Source: Candidatus Aenigmatarchaeota archaeon (GTDB lineage Archaea; Aenigmatarchaeota; Aenigmatarchaeia; PWEA01; B50-G16). From it: a stretch of 9,797 nucleotides of DNA. Positions within the stretch are counted from its first letter, which is position 1. Every line of letters begins with the position of its first letter. The position numbers and the translations under genes are program-made. Below the pieces are notes generated by a model that was not told the DNA's origin, did no database searches, and was given only the letters and a program-made list of their open reading frames with translations. Positions 1 through 6,573 of this stretch are shown here, in pieces. The DNA lies in the NCBI GenBank assembly GCA_003663345.1, contig QMZU01000018.1:1-9797 (forward strand), in the 5' to 3' direction.

Positions 1-672
1 CGTTTCTTTCCCTGCAAATTTTCCCTCCAGTTTTCCCACGAGCTCTCTTGTCGGAGCATCCCTTACTTTTGATATGATGTTCTTGGCTCCAACGAAAACA
101 ACCTTGGCGAACTTGAATGGCATGGCCACCTCACCGGTTTTGGTCACAACCTTGAATACCATCTTACCTATCTTTGCAACAGGTTTCACGACTCCCTTGA
201 CAGCCAGGCTCCCTATATCTATCAGCTTACCGACCGGTATAAAGGTCAGCGCAATATCAAGACCTATCCACTGGCTCCAGGCATAGGAGTCTGACTGGGG
301 AAACTCCTCAAAATAGAGTACGTACTTCGGGTCGCCCTTCCCGGGTATCCACCTGTCCTCCCAGGGTATGTCAACAGCCTGCGGTAACTCAAAGTTTGTT
401 ATCCTGCACCCCACGTAGTCATCCGCGTTTGCACCGAGCTCCTCACCAACATAATCCTCTCCCTTATCGCATTCGACCAGAATATCTCCGAAGGATTTTG
501 TGCCGGTCTCCTGGGCGTAAACCTTATTGAGCGCATACTGCATGGCCTTTGCCGAGTTAACCGCCTTTGGAGGAAAGAATATGCCGAGCATCATTCCAAC
601 GGCAACCATGATTATTATCGTAAGGGCGATTGATATTATCGTGATTAGAATCGGGACGAACATCCTTCCCAT
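1..672 (-). CDS. N-terminally anchored protein of unknown function, last gene visible in the pilus-like operon (3' end outside window)
   Basis: I do not recognise this gene. The frame runs from ATG at 672 to the left edge without a stop, so 224 residues are visible. Residues 6-34 form one hydrophobic segment. A polar region follows (about 35-135) with two cysteines (68, 89) that could pair if it lies outside the cell. From about 136 the chain becomes glycine/lysine-rich and amphipathic (LDIALTFIPVG and then repeated hydrophobic-lysine stretches). The N-terminus starts MGRMFVPIL and lacks the clear KKG processing site of its neighbours, so it may be an uncleaved anchor rather than a pilin. The start is supported by AAGGTGA placed 4 nt before ATG, 11 nt after the preceding stop. 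It is probably co-transcribed with the pilin-like genes and is a candidate larger surface or tip component; that role is inference from position only. Confidence 0.8.
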   Translation of the reverse strand, partial: MGRMFVPILITIISIALTIIIMVAVGMMLGIFFPPKAVNSAKAMQYALNKVYAQETGTKSFGDILVECDKGEDYVGEELGANADDYVGCRITNFELPQAVDIPWEDRWIPGKGDPKYVLYFEEFPQSDSYAWSQWIGLDIALTFIPVGKLIDIGSLAVKGVVKPVAKIGKMVFKVVTKTGEVAMPFKFAKVVFVGAKNIISKVRDAPTRELVGKLEGKFAGKET

Positions 673-683
673 TTCTTCACCTT

Positions 684-836
684 CTATAACAAAATATCCG
701 AGATTTTATTTAAAAGTGCCTTCAGGGCAGGTTCCACCTGAAGGGTTATGAAGAGTAGCAGAAGCCCCAAAAAAATCAGAAACAGTACTATATATTTCAT
801 GTTGCTCATAACCCTTGATAGGTCAACCAGTGTCAT
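684..836 (-). CDS. Small single-span membrane protein (50 aa)
   Basis: This is a 50-residue protein with one strongly hydrophobic segment at about residues 14-33, followed by a short amphipathic tail (VEPALKALLNKISDILL). It lacks the KKG motif seen in the adjacent small proteins, so it is either a non-processed membrane protein or a divergent pilin-like subunit. I chose ATG at 836 because GTGAT lies 3 nt upstream and the start then falls 4 nt after the previous stop. An in-frame ATG at 881 would add 15 residues and overlap the upstream gene by 41 nt; ATGs at 809 and 800 would shorten it. The next gene begins 11 nt downstream. Its shape (span plus amphipathic tail) resembles the 50-aa protein at 6113-6265, but I see no convincing sequence identity. 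Function unknown. Confidence 0.7.
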   Translation of the reverse strand: MTLVDLSRVMSNMKYIVLFLIFLGLLLLFITLQVEPALKALLNKISDILL

Positions 837-840
837 AACA

Positions 841-990
841 TCACGGCATTTCCCCTCTTGACACAGATTCCATCCAGCCAAGGAGAAGATTAATTATATC
901 CTTTCCGTAAAGCAAAAGAAGAACTATAAGAGCGAGAAGCACCAGGAACATGACAAGAAGATATACCGTTGAGACGAATCCCTTTTTCAT
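841..990 (-). CDS. Pilin-like small protein with class III signal peptide (49 aa)
   Basis: Translation from ATG at 990 gives 49 residues beginning MKKGFVSTVYLLVMFL. KKG followed directly by a long hydrophobic helix (residues 5-28) is the pattern cut by archaeal prepilin peptidases (PibD/EppA/ArlK type) after the glycine. The remaining tail is only about 20 residues, so the mature protein would be little more than the hydrophobic helix that packs in the filament core. The start abuts the previous stop exactly (TAAATG). GGTGGT, made by the two glycine codons ending the upstream gene, serves as the ribosome site. Its position behind the platform gene and between other KKG/KG proteins supports a pilin-family role; the processing itself is inferred from sequence. 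Confidence 0.78.
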   Translation of the reverse strand: MKKGFVSTVYLLVMFLVLLALIVLLLLYGKDIINLLLGWMESVSRGEMP

Positions 991-1155
991 TTAAAAACCA
1001 CCGAGGACATCCTTTAGTTTCTCCACAGCGGTGTTCATACCCTCCTCCCCCAGCGCACTCGTGTTGGTCATGAAGATGACCACCAAGGCCAACGAGAAGA
1101 GTATCAGTATTATTATCACCAAAGTCCTAAGGGAAAGCTCCACAGTTCCTTTCAT
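991..1155 (-). CDS. Pilin-like small protein with class III-type signal (54 aa)
   Basis: This 54-residue protein begins MKGTVELSLRTLVIIIL. A KG dipeptide sits four residues before a hydrophobic segment (about 11-29), and a 25-residue hydrophilic tail ends in GGF. The Lys-Gly site fits archaeal class III signal peptides, though with a single lysine it is less typical than its neighbours. The start at 1155 is set by GGTGAT exactly 3 nt before ATG; the first G of that element is also the last base of the preceding gene's TAG stop. A longer in-frame reading from 1221 exists, but it lies inside the upstream gene and its N-terminus (MCRCCRWSCSG) is a shadow of that gene's proline/glycine tail. Likely a minor or structural pilin of the same machine. 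Confidence 0.78.
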   Translation of the reverse strand: MKGTVELSLRTLVIIILILFSLALVVIFMTNTSALGEEGMNTAVEKLKDVLGGF

Positions 1156-1158
1156 CCA

Positions 1159-1164
1159 ATCACC
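1159..1164 (-). promoter_or_regulatory. Ribosome binding site GGTGAT overlapping the previous stop
   Basis: GGTGAT is placed 3 nt before ATG 1155 and decides the start of the 54-aa pilin-like gene. Its first base is the final G of the upstream TAG stop, so terminating ribosomes would sit on the site used by the next gene. Confidence 0.75.
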
Positions 1165-1607
1165 TAAGGTCCGGGCATGGGTCCTGGCACCGGAACAGGA
1201 CCACCGGCAACACCTACACAATCGTTCGCACTCGAATCACATGTTTCGCCATATCTTGTACAGTCCTTTACTTCACACGTATTGGATACACATTTTCCTG
1301 TTTGCAGCATCCTGTCACTTATACATTTCTTTTCGCAGTCCGAATCTGACGAACAGCATGAACAGTCAAGGTTACTGCCCACGATGCTCATCAACCAGTT
1401 CTTCGGGCAGTCCGAAAACCATGACCCGGGATTGAAGAGACTGCACTCGCCCTTCATTGAACAGTACGCCGTGCAGCTGAAGGCCAAGGATAGGGCTATC
1501 ACAACACCCACAACGCTGAAGATTATGAAAACAACAACCAGAAAAATTATTATCTCACGCAATGTATCGAGCGAGGCTGTCAGGCCTTTTTTCCCCATTA
1601 GCCCCAT
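1164..1607 (-). CDS. Cysteine-rich pilin-like surface protein (147 aa)
   Basis: The protein begins MGLMGKKGLTASLD, then has a long hydrophobic helix (about 19-43). KKG before the helix is a class III processing site, which would place everything after the helix outside the cell. That exterior part carries 14 cysteines (residues 45, 49, 55, 67, 82, 84, 85, 91, 95, 106, 111, 116, 123, 130), an even number that could form seven disulfides, and ends in a Pro/Gly/Val tail (GGPVPVPGPMPGP). Such cysteine density is unusual for a pilin subunit. I chose ATG at 1607 because GGTG lies 6 nt upstream. ATG at 1598, overlapping the previous stop as TAATG, would remove three residues without altering the signal; ATG at 1619 lacks a ribosome site. 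It may be a specialised or tip subunit stabilised by disulfides, an inference not supported by a recognised domain. Confidence 0.85.
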   Translation of the reverse strand: MGLMGKKGLTASLDTLREIIIFLVVVFIIFSVVGVVIALSLAFSCTAYCSMKGECSLFNPGSWFSDCPKNWLMSIVGSNLDCSCCSSDSDCEKKCISDRMLQTGKCVSNTCEVKDCTRYGETCDSSANDCVGVAGGPVPVPGPMPGP

Positions 1608-1744
1608 GCTTCCCACCATGTTAATTTTTTATTTATGGCATCATATATATGTTCTCCGTAGGATGCATAGATTATTATGACTGCCATAAAAAGGAATACG
1701 AGTGCTATCAGTATTAACATCGGTGAGATATCACCTTTTTTCAT
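1598..1744 (-). CDS. Pilin-like small protein with class III signal peptide (48 aa)
   Basis: The 48-residue product starts MKKGDISPMLILIAL. KKG followed by D-I-S-P and a hydrophobic helix (residues 9-28) closely resembles the start of euryarchaeal type IV pilins, in which peptidase cuts after the glycine and an SP pair opens the helix. The tail after the helix is only 20 residues and rich in Tyr/Trp (ends LTWWEAWG). Its ATG overlaps the TGA of the platform gene as TGATG, and GGAGGT lies 8 nt upstream, so translation is probably coupled to the platform gene. Being the first pilin-like gene after the ATPase-platform pair, it may be the major subunit; that is a guess from order. A longer frame from 1849 is rejected because it lies entirely within the platform gene. 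Confidence 0.85.
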   Translation of the reverse strand: MKKGDISPMLILIALVFLFMAVIIIYASYGEHIYDAINKKLTWWEAWG

Positions 1745-3810
1745 CACACCAGACCTCCAACAAATATTGACTCTATTGTTGAACCGAAAAGCTGGTATGT
1801 GAGAAGCATGCTGAAGCTGTATGTTATGAGTGCTATTAGAATGGTCCATCCAGCCTGGTCCCTCATCGCTATCACATCACCTGGCCCGTTCTCTATACCC
1901 GATGCCAGCATTGATAATAAATATGCTGTTTCCAGTACATAAATACCAACCACCACCTGAAAAATACTCACAGGAATAACTGAGCCCATTGCACCCCATC
2001 CGCCTATCAACACCATGTTCATCGGAAGACCTCCTGGAACTTCGGCGAGGGAACTTATCGCCTCCAACGAACCACCCAGCTGGTGGAATATCATTATCAT
2101 TATCACAGCCATCGTGACCGTCACGCCCGCAACAAGAGGTGCGAGGAACATTCCGAGAAATACCATGCTGGATGTTTCGGTGCTCAAGCTATCCTTTATC
2201 TTTTCCTCAATATCCTGAAAATCTATCAAATACCTGCTTATTGATATGCTGCTGACGGATGCCGTTCTTGGACCTTTTCTGGCGGCATCTATTATGGTTT
2301 TCATGATGTTCAGTATCAATCGTGAGGGGTAGTTCCATATTGCTCCAAAATCCCTATCAAAGAAAGACCTGTAAAGGTTCACATTTCTGTTCCTTATGTT
2401 CTCCACAGCTTTCCTGAACATATTGGATATTTCGAACTCCTTTGTTCTTTCTACACACTCCTCCATAGCCCTTTCTATGGGTTTCCCGAGAGATAATCTA
2501 TTCCCCAGAACAAACAGCGCCTGGCTGAACTCCTCCTCGAGCCTTTTTATGTTCTTTCTGAGATTCATCTTTCCGTGGGAATCCACGATGAAATAGGTTG
2601 CTGCACCAAGACCTATGCCCCATGTTATGACAAGAGAGTATGAGAGTTGCATGAAGAAGTCATCGGGATCTGCAAGACCCACAAGATATATACCTAACGG
2701 GACTATTATTACACTGACCAGCAGACCGAATGGAAGAACCCTCAACTCCTTGACCTTTCCCATGAGAAAAACCCTTATTCTCCCGATCGGACTGTATTTG
2801 GGGTGAAGTCTGGTATCCGGTGCTGAAAATCCAAAAGGTCTGTACTCGAGTGTTCTCATTCCGACAAGATAAATTGTTATGGGAAGAACAAGGTCATAAA
2901 TCACTATAAGCAACGTGGGGTCTATTGACTCATGGAGGAGAAGTATCACTATCGGAAGCATTACCATTATCAGGATGGGTAGCATTATTCCGAGCGCATG
3001 TATTATCATTATCGGCATCCTCAATTTTCTTACATAGAATTCAAGCTGTTTCTTTGTGCCCCGCAGTATCACATTTATTGCCTCATCCAGCATGGCCTTT
3101 CTTCTTTCCTCGGTCTGCTCCATGCTGCTCTTTATGAGGTTTATCGCTTCAACGAAATCCTGGTTATCTCTCCACTTGTCCATGTAATCCACAAGAGCCT
3201 CTTCCATAGATTCATATTTTCTGGTTTCAACATCCCACAGTATCTTTTTGAAGTCCAAGGAGAGCGGTCCTGTAAGATTTTTCGCAGCAAATCTTATCGC
3301 TCCCTCCAGATTGGGCGAGGTTCTCATGTAAACGACTATGTAAATAATCGCGAGGATTATATCGGATGATGCCTTCACTCGAAAGAGATTGGCCTGTGTT
3401 ACGGGATAATTGGCAAGAAAAATTATTGAAACCCCACCCATCATCATAACGAAGAGACCCAAAGTTATCGGGATGATTCCTGCTCCTGTGAGAGCTATGG
3501 CTGAGAATATTATAATCAATCCTACCAATACTGCAAAAGAGTACGCTCCCTCTGGTGTTATCTTCAGATATGCAAACTCTATTGCTCTCTGAAGTTCCCT
3601 TCTTTTTTCCTTCCCTGGATTTATCTTGAGTATTCTTTCTGATAACCGGCACGCTTTCTCATAAAGCGTGAGCTCCTTTTCTTTCTCCTCCTCTTCCCTG
3701 AATTTCCTGTACTCTTTACTCTGGAAAACGCCCCCACTCTCCTCTGGCAGCTCCAGTTTTTTTGAAACCTCTTCCACAAGCTTTTCAATTTCCTCTCTAT
3801 CCAATCTCAT
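1744..3810 (-). CDS. Archaeal TadC/FlaJ-type pilus assembly platform protein with two T2SSF domains (about 688 aa)
   Basis: This is the inner-membrane platform that couples the secretion ATPase to pilin extraction. A charged N-terminus of about 85 residues precedes two hydrophobic spans (91-133). The first T2SSF-like helical domain is at about 148-255 (SSDIILAI...EGAIRFAA...ESMEEALVDYM), with spans at 265-292 and 298-316. Two more spans (357-379, 389-409) lead to the second T2SSF-like domain at about 424-545 (EEEFSQALFVLGNRLSLGKPIERAM), then C-terminal spans near 548-574, 597-636 and 654-676. Two domains in one chain is typical of archaeal TadC/FlaJ-like proteins. I prefer ATG at 3810 (AAGGAG 10 nt upstream, 14-nt overlap with the ATPase stop). 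ATG at 3849, with AGGAGGT about 14 nt upstream, would add 13 residues (MNGSKTVSRRIDS) and enlarge the overlap to 53 nt. The overlap and fixed order after the ATPase indicate one functional unit. Confidence 0.93.
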   Translation of the reverse strand: MRLDREEIEKLVEEVSKKLELPEESGGVFQSKEYRKFREEEEKEKELTLYEKACRLSERILKINPGKEKRRELQRAIEFAYLKITPEGAYSFAVLVGLIIIFSAIALTGAGIIPITLGLFVMMMGGVSIIFLANYPVTQANLFRVKASSDIILAIIYIVVYMRTSPNLEGAIRFAAKNLTGPLSLDFKKILWDVETRKYESMEEALVDYMDKWRDNQDFVEAINLIKSSMEQTEERRKAMLDEAINVILRGTKKQLEFYVRKLRMPIMIIHALGIMLPILIMVMLPIVILLLHESIDPTLLIVIYDLVLPITIYLVGMRTLEYRPFGFSAPDTRLHPKYSPIGRIRVFLMGKVKELRVLPFGLLVSVIIVPLGIYLVGLADPDDFFMQLSYSLVITWGIGLGAATYFIVDSHGKMNLRKNIKRLEEEFSQALFVLGNRLSLGKPIERAMEECVERTKEFEISNMFRKAVENIRNRNVNLYRSFFDRDFGAIWNYPSRLILNIMKTIIDAARKGPRTASVSSISISRYLIDFQDIEEKIKDSLSTETSSMVFLGMFLAPLVAGVTVTMAVIMIMIFHQLGGSLEAISSLAEVPGGLPMNMVLIGGWGAMGSVIPVSIFQVVVGIYVLETAYLLSMLASGIENGPGDVIAMRDQAGWTILIALITYSFSMLLTYQLFGSTIESIFVGGLV
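1753..1758 (-). promoter_or_regulatory. Ribosome binding site GGAGGT for the first pilin-like gene
   Basis: GGAGGT lies 8 nt before ATG 1744 within the last codons of the platform gene and fixes the start of the 48-aa pilin-like protein at the TGATG overlap. A second, weaker GGTG lies 2 nt before the ATG. Confidence 0.7.
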
Positions 3811-6070
3811 AGAATCTATTCTCCTTGATACTGTTTTTGACCCATTCATACCATCGTTTGAAGACCTCCTCGGATGGTATCGAACCCACCTCTTCCCTCA
3901 ACTCGTCGCAGATTATATGGAACATATCGTTACTTTTCACAACAAACGGCGCCTCCATAAGTTCCAATTTTCCTGTTTTCAGTGCAATATCGGTAATGGT
4001 CTGTTTGATTCTCCCCCTCAGCATTATGTTTTCCCAGACAGCGGACCAGTTTCCTGCCCATTCCCTTATTCTGGATGCTATGCCGTTCAGAATTTCGCTC
4101 TCGCCGTTCAGAAGCGTTTGGGTAGGTTTCAGGTTATCGTCCTTTGATGAATATTCCAAGAGGTTGACGAAGCCGCCCTCTTCTTCTGGATCGTTTTTCC
4201 AGTGCTTCCTGACCTCTGTCACACCTATTACTCTTTTGAAGGTGTGAAGTCCGTCTGCACTCTTAAGGTTGTTGCATATTACTATTATATCGGTTGCCTT
4301 GAAACTGGTGGGTTTCACTCCCAAATCATTCACAACCCTGTCAAATACGCCATAAGGCGAATCACCGTGAAGTGTACCGGCAACTGTATTTGCTAACGCA
4401 CCTATTCTCATGGCCTCGTAAAGAGCCCTGGCCTCGGTACTTCTAACCTCACCTATTATGAGGGACGAGTCTCCAAGTCTGAGGGCGGTTCTTATTGCTT
4501 CTTCTGCAGGAAGTTCCGTCTCCACCTGGGTTATGACACTCCTCGTTTTCAACCTCTCTATATTATATCCAAGCTCTCTCAATTGGGGTACAGGAAGCTC
4601 AAGCGTATCCTCGACCGTTACGATTCTTGTCTTCCTCATAAGCTCTAACATGGTCGCACCCAGAAGTGATGTCTTTCCTGAGCTTCTTGTCCCGGCTATG
4701 AGTATTGTTCTACTACCGTCCACTAGAAAACTCATCAATCCAGCAAACAGGGGATTTATGTACCTGATCTTTGGTTGAAGATAAAGAGGATATGTCCATG
4801 GTTTGTCTCTATGTCTCCTCAGCGCAAAACCTATACCTTCTGGTGAAAGGGTTCGGGTTACCACAGCCACCCTTGCCCTGCCGCCAGGTACATTTATCTC
4901 TGTATCGAGAACAGGATTCGCCTCGTCAAGGGGCCTGCCACTCATCAACCTGAATCTGGTTGCCCACACTTCGGCCTCCTCTCTTGTCGGAATGAAGTTC
5001 GTATCGCATTCCTGAAAGTCGCTGTGAAATATGTATATGGGTTTTGTCCCGACCGGAGAGTTTATGAATATATCGGTTATCTTCTGGTCGGCCAGAAGGA
5101 TTTCAAGTATACCGAGACCCGGCGTGTACCTGACAAGTATATTTGCAAGCTCTTCAATCTCCTCTCTCGTTAGTTCGATTCCCATTCTGCTTGCAATATC
5201 ATTTATAAGGTCAATCCCTATGTTCATGAACACCTCTCTGGCCCTTTCCGGTTCACTGAAATCCGCTTCCCTCGGTTTATGCTCTTCAAGGTACCTCCTC
5301 GCAGCATCCATTATGGTATATTTATCCTCGCTCAATTTGAACTCCGGAGGAATAGCGTGGTATCTGAATCTCACATTTCCAGGTATTTTATATATCTCGA
5401 CCTCCACTCCGCCCGGAACCTCGTATTTTTCGATTATCTCCCCGTTCTGGGGAGGCTGGGACATGTACTTCGTTAACATGAAATTGGGCCTTATGACAGG
5501 ATGGAATATCTCTCTGTAAATATCCCTGCTTCCGGGCCGGTACCCGCTCAGGTAAGGTTTGGCCAATTGGATCAGCTGGGTTTTCTCAAGCAGCTCAACC
5601 ATTGGAGCTATTATACCGTTCGCATAACCATCATAACACTCCCTTTCCTTTTGTGTTGATGGTGTGTGTGATTTTAATCTCCTCAATCTTCTCCTGAGAA
5701 GGACGTATGCACCGATTGGGTCGGATTTCATTTTGTTCATGATGATATCATAAATCTCGGCATACATTCCTTTGATATATCTCTCGCAGCCGGGAAGGTC
5801 CGTGATAATTCTTGATAGGACCTTCCAATCCCTTATAAATGTTTTTATGACCTTGGCTATTTCTTGGAGAATCTTTACTTGGTCATAATCGTATTCGTAG
5901 TTCCTGTTCCTTCTCAAAACCACGGATCTGGCACTGGGATTTTCCATAAGTTTCTCGATTGTGCGGGCCATGCATATTTCATAATCCTCTATACTGGAAC
6001 CATAGATGCAACCCAGGCAGTTGCAGATTATCGTTCTGCTCTCTTCGTCAAATGTATACTCGCAGACCAT
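3797..6070 (-). CDS. Type II/IV secretion system ATPase, GspE/FlaI/TadA superfamily, with N-terminal cysteine cluster (757 aa)
   Basis: This cytoplasmic hexameric motor hydrolyses ATP to drive pilin assembly through the adjacent platform protein. The C-terminal ATPase core shows Walker A at 459-467 (AGTRSSGKT), an Asp box at 486-490 (VEDTL), an atypical Walker B at 537-544 (LIIGEVRS) and a His box around 563-572 (VAGTLHGDSP). Basic residues at 406 and 418-421 are candidate arginine fingers. The N2 domain lies at about 300-420 (LADQKITDIFINSP). The protein is longer than archaellum FlaI (about 550 aa), with roughly 200 extra N-terminal residues and a C-terminal extension after about 620. Cysteines 16, 18, 21 and 33 (IICNCLGCIYG...C) plus C3 suggest a metal or Fe-S site, inferred only. 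The start at 6070 has GTGAT 3 nt upstream, the spacing used by other genes here. Its end overlaps the platform gene. Confidence 0.97.
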   Translation of the reverse strand: MVCEYTFDEESRTIICNCLGCIYGSSIEDYEICMARTIEKLMENPSARSVVLRRNRNYEYDYDQVKILQEIAKVIKTFIRDWKVLSRIITDLPGCERYIKGMYAEIYDIIMNKMKSDPIGAYVLLRRRLRRLKSHTPSTQKERECYDGYANGIIAPMVELLEKTQLIQLAKPYLSGYRPGSRDIYREIFHPVIRPNFMLTKYMSQPPQNGEIIEKYEVPGGVEVEIYKIPGNVRFRYHAIPPEFKLSEDKYTIMDAARRYLEEHKPREADFSEPERAREVFMNIGIDLINDIASRMGIELTREEIEELANILVRYTPGLGILEILLADQKITDIFINSPVGTKPIYIFHSDFQECDTNFIPTREEAEVWATRFRLMSGRPLDEANPVLDTEINVPGGRARVAVVTRTLSPEGIGFALRRHRDKPWTYPLYLQPKIRYINPLFAGLMSFLVDGSRTILIAGTRSSGKTSLLGATMLELMRKTRIVTVEDTLELPVPQLRELGYNIERLKTRSVITQVETELPAEEAIRTALRLGDSSLIIGEVRSTEARALYEAMRIGALANTVAGTLHGDSPYGVFDRVVNDLGVKPTSFKATDIIVICNNLKSADGLHTFKRVIGVTEVRKHWKNDPEEEGGFVNLLEYSSKDDNLKPTQTLLNGESEILNGIASRIREWAGNWSAVWENIMLRGRIKQTITDIALKTGKLELMEAPFVVKSNDMFHIICDELREEVGSIPSEEVFKRWYEWVKNSIKENRFYEIG

Positions 6071-6085
6071 CCTATCACTAAATAA

Positions 6086-6099
6086 TCTTTATAACTTAC
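6086..6099 (-). promoter_or_regulatory. Possible TATA-like box upstream of the ATPase gene
   Basis: The 42-nt gap between the 50-aa gene and the ATPase gene contains, on the minus strand, AAGTTATAAAGATT centred about 23 nt before ATG 6070, preceded by a short T run (CCTTTTTATTG). This could be a secondary promoter for the ATPase-platform-pilin part of the operon, with a partial terminator for the two genes before it. The box matches are modest, and a ribosome site (GTGAT) is also present, which a leaderless transcript would not use. Confidence 0.3.
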
Positions 6100-6112
6100 A
6101 ATAAAAAGGTTC

Positions 6113-6265
6113 TCAGACCGAGGTGGTATAGTTATATGACAGCTTTCCAAGCTCAGCGAGATTCTTGACAAAAACTGCTAAAATCTTTGTTATCGTCGGT
6201 AACCCGAACAAACTGAATATTAGGAAGAGTATGAGGAAGTACAGAAGTTTCTTCAGTACACCCAT
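6113..6265 (-). CDS. Small membrane protein of unknown function (50 aa)
   Basis: This gene fills the gap before the ATPase. From ATG at 6265 the frame gives 50 residues, beginning MGVLKKLLYFLILFLIF, with a hydrophobic segment at about 7-22, a proline break (23), a second amphipathic/hydrophobic helix at about 25-40, and a polar tail ending SYNYTTSV. GAGGT lies about 8 nt upstream of the ATG, and the start overlaps the end of the 92-aa gene by 13 nt, consistent with coupled translation. The amino-acid composition is that of a real membrane peptide rather than noise. There is no KKG|hydrophobic arrangement close enough to the start to call a class III signal confidently; KK at 5-6 is followed by LL. 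It may be a small subunit or accessory of the pilus-like machine. Function unknown. Confidence 0.72.
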   Translation of the reverse strand: MGVLKKLLYFLILFLIFSLFGLPTITKILAVFVKNLAELGKLSYNYTTSV

Positions 6266-6531
6266 GGAGACAACCTCAGACAGTAATATGTTACAAGTAG
6301 TATAAATAAAATCAACATCACTAGAAGCACGAACATTTTCCTCCTCGACTCCCTGATAATCTGCATCGGCGTTTTCCTTTCCAAACTTCTGAGATACGAG
6401 TCCCTCTTTTTGAAGTCATCGACAATTTTTCCACTGAACCCGTAACTTTTCAGTATCTCCTTCATCTCATCGTAATCCAGACCGAGTTTTCTCTGTTCTC
6501 TTATCCACTCTTCAATCCTTCTTACCTTCAT
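6253..6531 (-). CDS. Tail-anchored protein with N-terminal UBA-like three-helix domain (92 aa)
   Basis: Residues 5-42 (IEEWIREQRKLGLDYDEMKEILKSYGFSGKIVDDF) form three predicted helices with the pattern helix-G[VL]-helix-G[FY]S-helix seen in small UBA-like or winged-helix modules of many archaeal proteins. A basic stretch (46-65) leads to one transmembrane segment at about 66-83 and a short end (RLSPWVY), so the domain should sit in the cytoplasm tethered to the membrane. The same pattern occurs in the coiled-coil protein encoded divergently at 6968-7642, which suggests a shared partner. It is the first gene of the minus-strand operon. No ribosome site is visible just before its ATG, and an AT-rich TATA-like box lies about 27 nt upstream, so its mRNA may be leaderless. 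No known function; an adaptor or regulator for the ATPase is one possibility. Confidence 0.82.
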   Translation of the reverse strand: MKVRRIEEWIREQRKLGLDYDEMKEILKSYGFSGKIVDDFKKRDSYLRSLERKTPMQIIRESRRKMFVLLVMLILFILLVTYYCLRLSPWVY

Positions 6532-6573
6532 AATCTTATATATTAAACCTCCAATATTTTAAAAGGGATTCTG
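6532..6573. promoter_or_regulatory. Divergent promoter region between the two operons
   Basis: This 42-nt AT-rich gap separates two ATGs facing away from each other. On the plus strand CTTATATATTAAA (6535-6547) lies about 27-38 nt before ATG 6574. On the minus strand CTTTTAAAATATT (6552-6564) lies about 21-33 nt before ATG 6531. Archaeal TATA boxes sit about 25 nt before the transcript start, so both mRNAs would begin at or a few bases before the start codon. Neither gene has a good ribosome site, in contrast to most other genes here, which fits leaderless or near-leaderless starts at operon heads. Confidence 0.6.

Noticed and set aside
130..280. Resemblance of the edge protein's LTFIPVGKLIDIG stretch to pre-toxin regions of polymorphic toxins
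   Set aside because: The likeness is a few hydrophobic/Gly/Pro residues only; no toxin domain, immunity gene or delivery signature is visible.
1031..1435. 134-aa plus-strand frame over the small pilin-like genes
   Set aside because: It is a shadow of genes on the other strand and shows no recognisable protein features.
1177..1680. 167-aa plus-strand frame opposite the cysteine-rich and first pilin-like genes
   Set aside because: It is antisense to two genes with good starts and plausible signal peptides, and its composition (Ser, Pro, His, Thr) looks random.
1745..1849. N-terminal extension of the 48-aa pilin-like protein to 1849
   Set aside because: The added residues (MDHSNSTHNIQ...) are an out-of-frame reading of the platform gene's C-terminus; the start at 1744 has a strong ribosome site and gives a class III signal at once.
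3227..3652. 141-aa minus-strand frame inside the platform gene
   Set aside because: It is a different frame within a conserved coding region; Ser/Arg/Gly-rich with no hydrophobic pattern.
5031..5519. 162-aa plus-strand reading frame opposite the ATPase gene
   Set aside because: It lies wholly antisense to conserved ATPase sequence, has a serine/proline-rich composition typical of an opposite-strand shadow, and has no supporting ribosome site or neighbour.
1..6531. Interpretation as a standard archaellum (arl/fla) operon
   Set aside because: There is no archaellin-length pilin, no ArlF/G or ArlH, and the ATPase and platform are longer than archaellum ArlI and ArlJ, so a pilus or Tad-like system fits better.
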